A stretch of DNA of 64,000 bases from Deltaproteobacteria bacterium (GTDB taxonomy: Bacteria; Desulfobacterota; Desulfomonilia; UBA1062): assembly GCA_018436855.1 (NCBI GenBank), contig JAHDKO010000051.1, positions 59,857-123,856 on the forward strand. The letters are read 5' to 3'. Shown here in pieces: positions 18,953 to 27,008 of this stretch. The translations under genes and the position numbers were made by a program. Numbering within the stretch: the first letter of the stretch is position 1; each line of letters opens with the position of its first letter. The notes below the pieces were generated by a model. That model saw only the letters and a list, made by a program, of their open reading frames with translations, did no database searches and was not told where the DNA came from.

Positions 18953-18968
18953 TGGCACCAGTCTTGTA
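18953..18968 (+). promoter_or_regulatory. Candidate sigma-54 promoter (-24/-12)
   Basis: TGGCACCAGTCTTGTA. The -24 TGGCAC is perfect, and GG-N10-GT keeps the required spacing, but the -12 element has T where C is usual (TTGT rather than TTGC). It lies about 100 bases ahead of the dehydratase start and downstream of three dyads; a gene for a sigma-54 activator is 2.2 kb away. Confidence 0.65.
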
Positions 18969-19065
18969 CTAGGAAAAATGTAAGAGAAAGGAGCATATGT
19001 GAAAAGTCCTTACACTCTTTTTTCCCCGTTTTTTTCAGAAAAAGCCGCGCCAAGGGAGGAGATCA

Positions 19066-20532
19066 ATGAATAAGCTGATGAACGCGAAGGAATATGAAGA
19101 GAGTCTGAGGAAGTTGAAGCTGAAGGTGTACATGTTCGGCAAGCGGGTGGAGAACGTGGTGGACGATCCGATCATCCGGCCGTCGATGAAAGCGGTGGCA
19201 GCTACCTATGAGTATGCGCACAAGCCCGAGCATGAAGACATCATGACTGCCACCTCACACCTCACGGGCAAGAAGATCAACCGGTTCACCCATATCCACC
19301 AGAGCGTGGAAGATCTGGTGAAGAAGAGCAAGATGGGCAGGCTCTTAGGCTCTCAGACTGCGTGCTGTTTTCAGCGGTGCGTGGGAATGGATGCGCTCAA
19401 TGCTTTGTCTATCACGACCCATGCCATTGATGAAAAGTACGGCACCGAGTACAACAAGCGGTTTTTGAAGTATCTGGGATACGTGCAGGAGAACGACCTG
19501 ACCTGTGACGGTGCCATGACCGACCCCAAGGGGAATCGTTCGTTGTCGCCGGCCAAGCAGTTCGACCCGGATCTGTTCATGCACGTGGTGGAGGAGCGGC
19601 CCGACGGGATTGTTGTCAGCGGCGCCAAGGCGCACCAGACCGGTGCGGTGAACTCTCACGAGATCATCGTGATGCCCACGATCACGATGCGGGAGGAAGA
19701 CAGGGACTATGCGATATCCTTTGCGCTGCCCAGCGACGCGGAGGGGATCACCTACATCATGGGCCGGCAGTCGTGCGACACGAGGAAGCTCGAGGGCATG
19801 ACCTTTGACCGGGGCAACATGTTCTACGGCGGGCATGAGGCCCTGGTGGTGTTCGACAAGGTGTTTGTGCCGTGGGAGCGGGTGTTCATGTACAAGGAGT
19901 ATGATTTTTCGACCATGCTGGTGGAGCATTTTGCGGCATACCACCGGCAGAGCTATGCGTGCAAGGTGGGTGTGGGAGATGTGCTGATCGGGGCGGCCCA
20001 GACGATCGCCGAGTACAACGGGGCCGAGCGGGCGTCTCATGTGAAGGACAAGATCATAGAGATGAATCATTTGAACGAGACGCTGTTCTGCGGATGCATC
20101 GCGTGCGCGGCGGAAGGGCACCGGGAGCCCGGAGGGACGTATCAGAACGATCTGCTGCTGGCGAACGTTCACAAGCAGAACGTCACGCGGTTTCCCTATG
20201 AGATAGCGCGGATAGCGCAGGATATCGCGGGAGGACTGATGGTGACGTGCCCGTCTGCGGCGGATCTGGCATCGCCGGAGGTGGGCAAGTGGGTGGAGAA
20301 GTATTACCGGACCCGTGATGATGTGCCCACTGAGCACCGGTTGCGGATCTTGCGGCTGATCGAGAACATCACGATGGGCACGGCGGCGGTGGGGTATCTG
20401 ACGGAGTCGATGCACGGGGCGGGGTCTCCGCAGGCGCAGCGGATCATGATCGCCAGACTGGTGAACATGAAGCACAAGCAGAAGGCGGCAAAAGAGCTGT
20501 GCGGGATCGAAAAGGGCGACCAGGTAAGCTGA
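19066..20532 (+). CDS. abfD: 4-hydroxybutyryl-CoA dehydratase / vinylacetyl-CoA isomerase family protein
   Basis: A 488-residue flavin and [4Fe-4S] enzyme family member expected to dehydrate 4-hydroxybutyryl-CoA to crotonyl-CoA via vinylacetyl-CoA. The cluster ligands of the Clostridium aminobutyricum enzyme (Cys99, Cys103, His292, Cys299) find counterparts in C101 and C105 (CCFQRC) and H293 and C299 (HRQSYACK). Y297 and K300 match catalytic residues, and E447 in TESMHGAGSPQAQR is a candidate base. The Tyr-to-Cys spacing looks one residue shorter than in the characterised enzyme. AGGGAGGAG precedes the ATG. It is the first gene behind the sigma-54-type promoter, followed by a small cysteine protein and a CoA-transferase. 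The family assignment is firm; the exact reaction is very likely but unproven. Confidence 0.88.
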   Translation: MNKLMNAKEYEESLRKLKLKVYMFGKRVENVVDDPIIRPSMKAVAATYEYAHKPEHEDIMTATSHLTGKKINRFTHIHQSVEDLVKKSKMGRLLGSQTACCFQRCVGMDALNALSITTHAIDEKYGTEYNKRFLKYLGYVQENDLTCDGAMTDPKGNRSLSPAKQFDPDLFMHVVEERPDGIVVSGAKAHQTGAVNSHEIIVMPTITMREEDRDYAISFALPSDAEGITYIMGRQSCDTRKLEGMTFDRGNMFYGGHEALVVFDKVFVPWERVFMYKEYDFSTMLVEHFAAYHRQSYACKVGVGDVLIGAAQTIAEYNGAERASHVKDKIIEMNHLNETLFCGCIACAAEGHREPGGTYQNDLLLANVHKQNVTRFPYEIARIAQDIAGGLMVTCPSAADLASPEVGKWVEKYYRTRDDVPTEHRLRILRLIENITMGTAAVGYLTESMHGAGSPQAQRIMIARLVNMKHKQKAAKELCGIEKGDQVS

Positions 20533-20795
20533 AGGCAGGGATCAAGTATTGCGGCGGCTGCAGACCCGAGTTCGACCGCGTCGCCGTAGTCAAGGAACTC
20601 AGAGAAGCCCTGGGAGAGGCTATTGAGATGGTGCGAATGGACGATGAAGAAGCTGACTTCATACTCGTGGTAACGGGCTGCAAGACAGCGTGCGTCGATG
20701 TGGAGTCTCTGCCCCTTAAAGCCAAGAAATATATCTCCAGCCTCAGTGACGCCCGGAGAGTGATGGAAGAGCTGGCAAACAAGACAAAAACATAA
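20499..20795 (+). CDS. Small unrecognised CxxC / CxxxC protein
   Basis: I do not recognise this family. The frame gives 98 residues from a GTG that lies 34 bases inside the end of the dehydratase gene. A start a few codons later (CTG at 20529, or nearby) is equally possible because no ATG is available before the conserved-looking part. The protein contains YCGGCRPEFDR (C18, C21) and VVTGCKTACVDV (C61, C65), with a helical stretch between. Four cysteines in two tight pairs suggest a metal or iron-sulfur site or a redox thiol function. Placement between dehydratase and CoA-transferase genes, overlapping the first, suggests coupled expression and a role in maturation, activation or repair of the pathway enzymes. 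Confidence 0.65.
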   Translation: MRDRKGRPGKLKAGIKYCGGCRPEFDRVAVVKELREALGEAIEMVRMDDEEADFILVVTGCKTACVDVESLPLKAKKYISSLSDARRVMEELANKTKT

Positions 20796-20808
20796 GGAGA
20801 GGTGATCC

Positions 20809-22110
20809 GTGAAGTGGCAGGATATCTACAGAAGCCGGTTGACGACGGCGAGTGAAGCGGTGAAGCACATCAAGTCAGGCGACCGGGTGGTGGTGGGGCA
20901 TGCAACCGGATCTCCCGAGCTGTTGCTCAAGGCCATGGTGGACAACAAGGCCGATTACGAGAATGTCGAGCTCGTGCACATGGTATCCATGGGGCAGTCG
21001 GAGTATTGCCTGCCGGAGAACTGCAACCACTTTATCCACAATTCCCTTTTTGCCGGGGGAACCACGCGCAAGGCCATTCACGACGGCAGGGCGGTCTACA
21101 CGGCATCCCACTTCAGCCAGATCCCCCGTCTCTTCACGGAGCGGATCCTGCCGGTGGATGTGACCGTATGCATGGTATCTCCTCCCGACGAGCACGGGTT
21201 CTGCTCCTTCGGGATTTCAGTGGATTACACCAAGCCGGCGGCGGAGAGTTCCCGGATGGTCATTGCCGAGGTGACGCCTCACATGCCCCGGACCCTGGGG
21301 GACTCCTTTATTCACGTCTCGAAGATCGATCATATCGTGGAGTGCGACTCAAGGCCCATCATACTCAATCCTCCCAGGACCACGGAGATCGACGAGAAGA
21401 TCGGGCAGTACTGCGCGGAGCTGATCAACGACGGAGATTGCCTGCAGCTGGGTATCGGCGGCATGCCCGACTGTATCCTGCGGTTTCTGAAGGACAAGAA
21501 GGATCTGGGCATCCACACCGAGATGTTCTCGGACGGTGTTGTGGATCTGGTGGAGGCAGGGGTGGTGACCTGCGTGAAAAAGAACTTCCATACGGGCAAG
21601 ATGGTGGCCACCTTTTTCATGGGCACCGAGAAACTCTACAACTTCGTGCACAACAATCCCATGGTCCAGATGTTTCCGGTGGACTATACCAACAACCCCA
21701 CCAACATTGCCAAAAACGACAACATGGTATCGATCAACTCGAGCCTGCAGGTGGACTTCACGGGACAGGCGGCCTCGGAGTCGATCGGCTACAAGCAGTT
21801 CAGCGGTACCGGCGGACAGGCTGACTTCGTACGGGGCGCCAACTGGTCCAGGGGAGGGCGTTCCATCATTGCGTTCCACTCCACAGCGGCCGGTGGCAAG
21901 ATATCCCGGATCGTCCCACGCCTCGATGAAGGCACGGTGGTGACCACCACCCGGACCGACATCCACTACGTGGTCACCGAGTACGGCATTGCCTCGCTCA
22001 GGGGCAAGTCTGTTCCCGACCGTGCCAGCGAGCTCATCCGAATCGCTCACCCGGACTTCCGCGATGAGCTGAAAAGCGAATTCAAACGCATCTACAACGT
22101 CAGTATCTAA
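20809..22110 (+). CDS. abfT: Acetyl-CoA hydrolase/transferase family: 4-hydroxybutyrate CoA-transferase
   Basis: A 433-residue class I CoA-transferase, expected to activate 4-hydroxybutyrate with acetyl-CoA or butyryl-CoA. The catalytic glutamate lies in HTEMFSDGVVDL, followed by a glycine-rich CoA-binding region including GTGGQADFVRGA and HSTAAGGKISRIVP. Length and motifs match the AbfT/Cat2 branch. The start has AGGAGAGGTGATCC upstream. It lies 13 bases after the small cysteine protein, in a run of pathway genes. Succinyl-CoA:acetate transferase or butyryl-CoA transferase are alternatives; the adjacent dehydratase favours 4-hydroxybutyrate. Confidence 0.87.
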   Translation: MKWQDIYRSRLTTASEAVKHIKSGDRVVVGHATGSPELLLKAMVDNKADYENVELVHMVSMGQSEYCLPENCNHFIHNSLFAGGTTRKAIHDGRAVYTASHFSQIPRLFTERILPVDVTVCMVSPPDEHGFCSFGISVDYTKPAAESSRMVIAEVTPHMPRTLGDSFIHVSKIDHIVECDSRPIILNPPRTTEIDEKIGQYCAELINDGDCLQLGIGGMPDCILRFLKDKKDLGIHTEMFSDGVVDLVEAGVVTCVKKNFHTGKMVATFFMGTEKLYNFVHNNPMVQMFPVDYTNNPTNIAKNDNMVSINSSLQVDFTGQAASESIGYKQFSGTGGQADFVRGANWSRGGRSIIAFHSTAAGGKISRIVPRLDEGTVVTTTRTDIHYVVTEYGIASLRGKSVPDRASELIRIAHPDFRDELKSEFKRIYNVSI

Positions 22111-22145
22111 AGGAGAACCACTAAACAAGGGAGGAGGCAAGACAT

Positions 22146-23297
22146 ATGATCAAGGTATTCAGCACCACTCCACGGATCGTCATGGGGCCGGGTGCCGCGA
22201 AAACCATCGGCGAAGAGGTGAAATCACGCGGGGTTCGCAAAGCGCTTATCGTCACCGACAAAGGATGTATCGCCGCCGGTCTCGTGAGTACCATAGAACA
22301 ATCACTGAAGGCCTCCGGGATCAGGTACGGGATATTCGACGGCGTGGAGCCGGACCCCCGGTATGAGATCGTCGCCGACTGCGTGAACATGGTCCGGGCG
22401 GAAAAGGCGCGTATGCTCGTCGGCGTGGGCGGCGGCAGCCCCATGGACATCACCAAGACAGCCGCGGTCATGGCCGTGAACAAACCGCCGGTGGGCCAGT
22501 ATTTCGGCATCAATCTCATTCCGAAGCCTGGGCTGCCGGCCATCCTGATCCCCACCACCGCGGGCACGGGCAGCGAGGTGACCAACATCGCCATTCTCTC
22601 GGATGAGGGCGAGAAGCTCAAAAAAGGCATCGTCAGCCCCTACCTTTATCCCTCACTGGGCATCGTCGATCCCGAGCTCACGCTGGGCCTGCCGCCCCAT
22701 GTCACGGCTGCCACGGGCATGGACGCTCTCATTCACGCGATCGAGGCCTACACCTCCATCAACGCCACCGGCATCACGGACATGTTCTGCGAGAGGGCCA
22801 TCAGGCTCATCTACAAAAATATCCGCACCGCCTTTGCCAAAGGCGATGACATCCAGGCCAGAACAGCCATGATGGAAGGGGCGCTCCTTGCAGGCATCGG
22901 ATTCGCCAATGCCGGCGTCACGGCCGTACACGCCTTTGCCTATCCCATCGGAGCGGAGTTCCATATTCCCCACGGCGTCGCCAACACCCTCATGCTTCCC
23001 CACGTGATCAGGTACAACGTGCTGGGCAACCTGGACAAGTTTGCAAGGCTCGCAGAGCCCTTCGGCATTCCCACGGGCGGGCTCGACCAGCTGCAGATCG
23101 TGGACCGGGTGATCCAGGCCATCGACCGTCTTGCGGACGATCTGCGGGTTCCCAGGCACCTCAAGGACTTCGGTGTCAAGGACAAGGACATCGACATGCT
23201 CGCAGAGGGCGTCATGAAGGTCACCCGCCTGCTGGCGAACAATCCGCGCACCCTGTATCTCCAGGATGCCAAACAGATTTATCGGGCGGCGCTTTAA
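22146..23297 (+). CDS. Iron-containing alcohol dehydrogenase, probable 4-hydroxybutyrate dehydrogenase
   Basis: A 383-residue group III alcohol dehydrogenase. The NAD-binding segment GGGSPMD (near residue 98) and the metal site are visible: D/H ligands in ATGMDALIHAIEAY, then HAFAYPIGAEFHIPHGVAN. In this context it would interconvert succinate semialdehyde and 4-hydroxybutyrate with NAD(P)H, linking the aminotransferase product to the CoA-transferase. Relatives include 4-hydroxybutyrate, butanol and lactaldehyde dehydrogenases, so specificity rests on the neighbours. GGGAGGAGG lies ahead of the ATG. Confidence 0.85.
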   Translation: MIKVFSTTPRIVMGPGAAKTIGEEVKSRGVRKALIVTDKGCIAAGLVSTIEQSLKASGIRYGIFDGVEPDPRYEIVADCVNMVRAEKARMLVGVGGGSPMDITKTAAVMAVNKPPVGQYFGINLIPKPGLPAILIPTTAGTGSEVTNIAILSDEGEKLKKGIVSPYLYPSLGIVDPELTLGLPPHVTAATGMDALIHAIEAYTSINATGITDMFCERAIRLIYKNIRTAFAKGDDIQARTAMMEGALLAGIGFANAGVTAVHAFAYPIGAEFHIPHGVANTLMLPHVIRYNVLGNLDKFARLAEPFGIPTGGLDQLQIVDRVIQAIDRLADDLRVPRHLKDFGVKDKDIDMLAEGVMKVTRLLANNPRTLYLQDAKQIYRAAL

Positions 23298-23345
23298 AAG
23301 GGCGGAAGAGAGAAGACAGACGAAAGAGCAACAGGAGGAGGGCTC

Positions 23346-24647
23346 ATGGATAACAAAACACTCGGGGATAAGAGAAACACGATCATGGCAAAGGGTTTTG
23401 CCAGCGGAAAACCGGCATATGTGGCTCGTGCGAAAGGCGCGATGGTCACCGACATCGAGGGACGGGAGTATATCGATTTCGGCGGCGGCATCGCAGTGAT
23501 GAACGTGGGGCATTCTCATCACAAGGTAGTCCGGGCCATCAAGCAGCAGGCGGAAAAATTCACCCATACCTGCTTCATGGTGATGCCCTATGAATCCGCT
23601 GTCACGCTCGGCGAAAAGCTCAGCGCAATCACACCAGTACCGGCACCCAAACGCGTGTTCCTCACGAACAGCGGGGCAGAGGCCGTGGAGAACGCCGTCA
23701 AGATCGCCCGGTATTACACCAAGCGGCCGGCCGTTATTGTGCTGGACCATGCATTCCACGGCAGGACCCTGCTCACCATGACCATGACGGCAAAGGTGAA
23801 GCCGTACAAGTGGGGCTTCGGTCCTTTTGCCCCGGAGGTCTACCGCATTCCCAACCCCTACTGCTACCGCTGCCCCTTCGGGCTCAAATATCCCAAATGC
23901 GATATTGCGTGCGCCGATTACCTCAAGACGGAATTTTTCGGCAGGGTCGCACCCGATTCCATTGCAGCCGTCATTGCCGAGCCGGTGCAGGGAGAGGGCG
24001 GGTTCATCACTCCTCCCCCCGAGTATTTCCCCAAGCTGGCGCAGATCTGCAGGGAAAACGGCATCCTCTTCGTGGCGGATGAGATCCAGTCCGGCATGGC
24101 GCGGACCGGGGAGAAGATGTTCGCCATCGAGCACTGGGGCGTCGAGCCCGACATGGTCACCGTTGCCAAGAGTCTGGCCGCGGGCATGCCGTTGAGCGCC
24201 GTGGTGGGCAGGCAGGAGATCATGGACTCGGTCCACGGCGGAGGCATCGGCGGGACCTACGGCGGCAACCCGGTCTGTTGTGCAGCGGCCAACGCCGTTC
24301 TCGATGTCTACGAACAGGAGAACATCCCCAGGAAGAGCGAGCGGCTCGGCAGAAAGATCCGTGCGGCATTCGACAGGCTCAAGCGGAAATACGAGGTCAT
24401 CGGCGATGTCAGGGGCATGGGCCCCATGCTGGCATTGGAGCTGGTGAAGGACCGCAAGACCAAACAGCCAGCCCCGGAGGAGACCGCGGCAGTGGTGAAA
24501 TACGCCTTCGAGAAGGGGCTCATCCTGCTTTCCTGCGGCTCATACAGCAATGTCATCAGGACCATCATGCCGCTGGTCATCACGGACACGCAGCTCAGAA
24601 AGGGCATTGCGATCCTGGACGAGGCATTCGCCTCACTCAAGAAGTAA
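23346..24647 (+). CDS. gabT: Class III aminotransferase, probable 4-aminobutyrate aminotransferase
   Basis: A 433-residue PLP-dependent enzyme predicted to convert 4-aminobutyrate and 2-oxoglutarate to succinate semialdehyde and glutamate. Family marks are LTNSGAEAVENAVKIAR, HAFHGRT, EPVQGEGGF, VADEIQSGMARTG and the Schiff-base lysine in TVAKSLAAGMP. Residues 173-189 hold four cysteines as CxxC-x8-CxxxC (PYCYRCPFG, then KCDIAC), reminiscent of the CxxC that binds a [2Fe-2S] cluster in mammalian GABA aminotransferase. Ornithine or acetylornithine aminotransferase would be alternatives, but the flanking 4-hydroxybutyrate genes favour GABA. GGAGGAGGG precedes the start. Confidence 0.85.
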   Translation: MDNKTLGDKRNTIMAKGFASGKPAYVARAKGAMVTDIEGREYIDFGGGIAVMNVGHSHHKVVRAIKQQAEKFTHTCFMVMPYESAVTLGEKLSAITPVPAPKRVFLTNSGAEAVENAVKIARYYTKRPAVIVLDHAFHGRTLLTMTMTAKVKPYKWGFGPFAPEVYRIPNPYCYRCPFGLKYPKCDIACADYLKTEFFGRVAPDSIAAVIAEPVQGEGGFITPPPEYFPKLAQICRENGILFVADEIQSGMARTGEKMFAIEHWGVEPDMVTVAKSLAAGMPLSAVVGRQEIMDSVHGGGIGGTYGGNPVCCAAANAVLDVYEQENIPRKSERLGRKIRAAFDRLKRKYEVIGDVRGMGPMLALELVKDRKTKQPAPEETAAVVKYAFEKGLILLSCGSYSNVIRTIMPLVITDTQLRKGIAILDEAFASLKK

Positions 24648-24712
24648 CGTTGTTTCCATAAACGTAAAAAGGGGCAACCCGGGTATAGAATCAAATATTG
24701 AAGGGGGATACA

Positions 24713-25984
24713 ATGAAGAAAGGCGAGTATTATTACAGGGGATACGTGGGCGTTCTTGCGGCTATCGTGATGTGCGCTCTCGTGGTCGGCTTCGAGGCTT
24801 CCTCGTATGCAGCGGATGAGAATGTCGTCAAGATCGGCAACATCCTGCCGCTCTCAGGCCCCTCGGCCTCGGTGGGCATCCAGGGGCAGAACGCCCGCAA
24901 GCTCGCCACCGAGTACATCAACAAGGCCGGCGGAATCAAGTCTCTGGGCGGGGCGAAAATCGTGAACATCTGGACCGACAGCAAGGGTGATCCGAACGTC
25001 GGGGTCACCGCGGCCGAGCAGCTCATCAACACCGACAAGGTCCACCTCATCTCCGGCGCGTGGAATTCCGCAGTCACCTACCCGTCCACTCAGGTGGCGG
25101 AACGATACGGCATTCCGTATATCGTGCCGGTTTCCGTCCGCGACACCATCACCGAGCGGGGCTTCAAGTATACCTTCCGCATTGCGGCAAAGGACAGCTG
25201 GTGGGCCAGGGATCAGTTCCTGTTCCTCGAAGAGCAGAAAAAATCCACCGGGACGAAGCTCGAGACCATCGCCTTTGTATACGAGAACGGCGACTGGGGC
25301 ACCGGCATGAGGGATCAGTGGGTTGTACTCGCCAAGGAGTTCGGCTACAAGGTCGTGCTCGACGAGCCCTACCCCAGCACCTCCAGCGACCTGACCCCCG
25401 TGGTCATGAAGATCAAGACCAGAAAGCCCGATGTCATCCTGCTTACCTCGAACGCAGCCGACGCCATTCTTCTCACCAATACCATGGCGACCATGAAGGT
25501 GAAGGCAAAGGCCGTCATCGGAACCGGCGGCGGACACGCCGACCCCATGTTCCGCAAGAACACGGGCAAGAACTGCGAATACATGTTCGACGTGGTGGAG
25601 TGGGAAACCGACCTGAACAGGCCCGGGATCCCCGATCTCAATGCCGAGTTCAAGAATAGCTACGGGTATGACCTGGCAGGCGAATCCGTTGACGCCTTCG
25701 CATCCGTCTATGTCATAGCCGATGCACTGGAGCGCGCTGCCTCCACCGACCCCAAGAAGATCAGGGACGCCCTGGCGGAAACCAGACTTTGTGTCGGCGA
25801 CAACAGGCTGGGCATCGACATTCTCTCCTACGACTGCGTGGAGTTTGAAGAATCAGGCCAGAATAAGCATGCAGGAATCATCCTCGTCCAGTTCCGTGAG
25901 GTCGACGGCGTTATGGAACGGGTGACCGTGTATCCCGCAAAGGCGGCAAGAAAAGGTTTTTCGGCGGTATTCCCCATGCCGTAG
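24713..25984 (+). CDS. ABC transporter periplasmic substrate-binding protein, branched-chain amino acid type
   Basis: A 423-residue exported binding protein of the LivJ/LivK (type I periplasmic binding) family. The signal peptide runs to about residue 34 (ending SSYAA-DENVV). The mature protein opens with VKIGNILPLSGPSASVG and contains the hinge and ligand region VHLISGAWNSAVTYPSTQVAERYGIPYI. It delivers a ligand to the permease encoded downstream. The ATG at 24713 has AAGGGGG five bases upstream; an ATG at 24698 is less well placed. Relatives bind leucine, aromatic acids, amides or short organic acids, so GABA or a related acid is inferred from the operon. Confidence 0.85.
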   Translation: MKKGEYYYRGYVGVLAAIVMCALVVGFEASSYAADENVVKIGNILPLSGPSASVGIQGQNARKLATEYINKAGGIKSLGGAKIVNIWTDSKGDPNVGVTAAEQLINTDKVHLISGAWNSAVTYPSTQVAERYGIPYIVPVSVRDTITERGFKYTFRIAAKDSWWARDQFLFLEEQKKSTGTKLETIAFVYENGDWGTGMRDQWVVLAKEFGYKVVLDEPYPSTSSDLTPVVMKIKTRKPDVILLTSNAADAILLTNTMATMKVKAKAVIGTGGGHADPMFRKNTGKNCEYMFDVVEWETDLNRPGIPDLNAEFKNSYGYDLAGESVDAFASVYVIADALERAASTDPKKIRDALAETRLCVGDNRLGIDILSYDCVEFEESGQNKHAGIILVQFREVDGVMERVTVYPAKAARKGFSAVFPMP

Positions 25985-26108
25985 CCGTAGTCTCATGCGC
26001 GAAAGCCTGAAGAGGTGAACAATCGGAGAGTCCACACTGTAATGGGGAGAGCCGGGTGCTGAGCGGCTTTGGCGCCCGGCCTCTCCAAGAAGACGAGACG
26101 AGGTCACC

Positions 26109-26993
26109 ATGGACATTATCATCCAAGCACTGATCAACGGGCTCTTGACCGGCTCGTACTATGGGCTCGCAGCCTTGGGCCTGACGATCGTATTCGGAGT
26201 CATCAAGGTTATCAACTTTGCCCACGGCTCGCTGCTCATGGTGGGCATGTTCGCGGCCTACTGGATGGTGAGGCTGACCGGATGGCACCCGTATGCAGCC
26301 CTCATCGTGGTGGTGCCGCTGCTCTTTCTCTTCGGCTACGCACTCCAGGGTATTCTGATCAAGCCGATCCTTGAAGGCCAGAGGGACGTACGCGAGCCTA
26401 CCGAGGTCATCATCGTCACCACCGGTGTCTGGTATATCCTCGACAACCTGGCGCTCATGATCTTCGGCGCGGAATACCGGGTCGTCCAGACGAGCATCTC
26501 GGGACAGATCTTCATGCTCGGTGATTATATCTTCCCCAAGGCACAGCTCTACGGTCTGATAACCACGGCCGTCACTGCCGGGCTGGTGCTGTGGTTCCTC
26601 AAGTACACCAGAACGGGCATGTCCATCAGGGCCGCCTCGCTCGACAGAGACGCAGCAAGCCTCATGGGAATCAACCAGTACCGGGTGTACAACATCGCGT
26701 TCGGGATCGGGGCCATGATCGCCGGCATCGTGGGATGCGTGCTGATACCTTTTTATTACGTGTTCCCCACGGTGGGGGTGATATTCGATGTGAAATGTTT
26801 CATCATCGTGGTGCTCGGCGGTCTCGGGAGCATACCCGGTGCGCTGGCAGGCGGGGTGATCGTGGGGCTTATCGAGTCGACCTTCTCCCAGTACATGACA
26901 TCCACATGGACAGAGCTCATCGTCTATGTGGTTTTCCTGGCAGTGTTGTTCATCAGGCCGGCCGGTCTCTTCGGCGAAAAAAGAGACTGGTGA
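26109..26993 (+). CDS. livH: ABC transporter permease, LivH type
   Basis: A 294-residue inner-membrane permease with about eight hydrophobic segments. GSYYGLAALGLTIVFGVIKVINFAHG at the N-terminus is the LivH signature, and VLGGLGSIPGALAGG near the C-terminus is the cytoplasmic coupling loop. It pairs with the LivM-type permease 15 bases downstream. The substrate follows the upstream binding protein. Confidence 0.9.
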   Translation: MDIIIQALINGLLTGSYYGLAALGLTIVFGVIKVINFAHGSLLMVGMFAAYWMVRLTGWHPYAALIVVVPLLFLFGYALQGILIKPILEGQRDVREPTEVIIVTTGVWYILDNLALMIFGAEYRVVQTSISGQIFMLGDYIFPKAQLYGLITTAVTAGLVLWFLKYTRTGMSIRAASLDRDAASLMGINQYRVYNIAFGIGAMIAGIVGCVLIPFYYVFPTVGVIFDVKCFIIVVLGGLGSIPGALAGGVIVGLIESTFSQYMTSTWTELIVYVVFLAVLFIRPAGLFGEKRDW

Positions 26994-27008
26994 GAAAGGA
27001 GATATGTC

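Larger units (their letters stand above)
18361..19065. promoter_or_regulatory. Shared control region between symporter and dehydratase operon
   Basis: This 705-base non-coding region turns AT-rich to the right of 18680, unlike the flanking genes. It holds three copies of a 14-bp dyad and a sigma-54-type promoter (listed separately). Degenerate half sites ATGCAAT at 18409-18415 and ATGCAAC at 18572-18578 lie on the symporter side. No open frame with coding character was seen. Confidence 0.7.

Noticed and set aside
22653..24236. 527-codon frame opposite the dehydrogenase and aminotransferase genes
   Set aside because: Spans two real genes on the other strand and shows no family motif.
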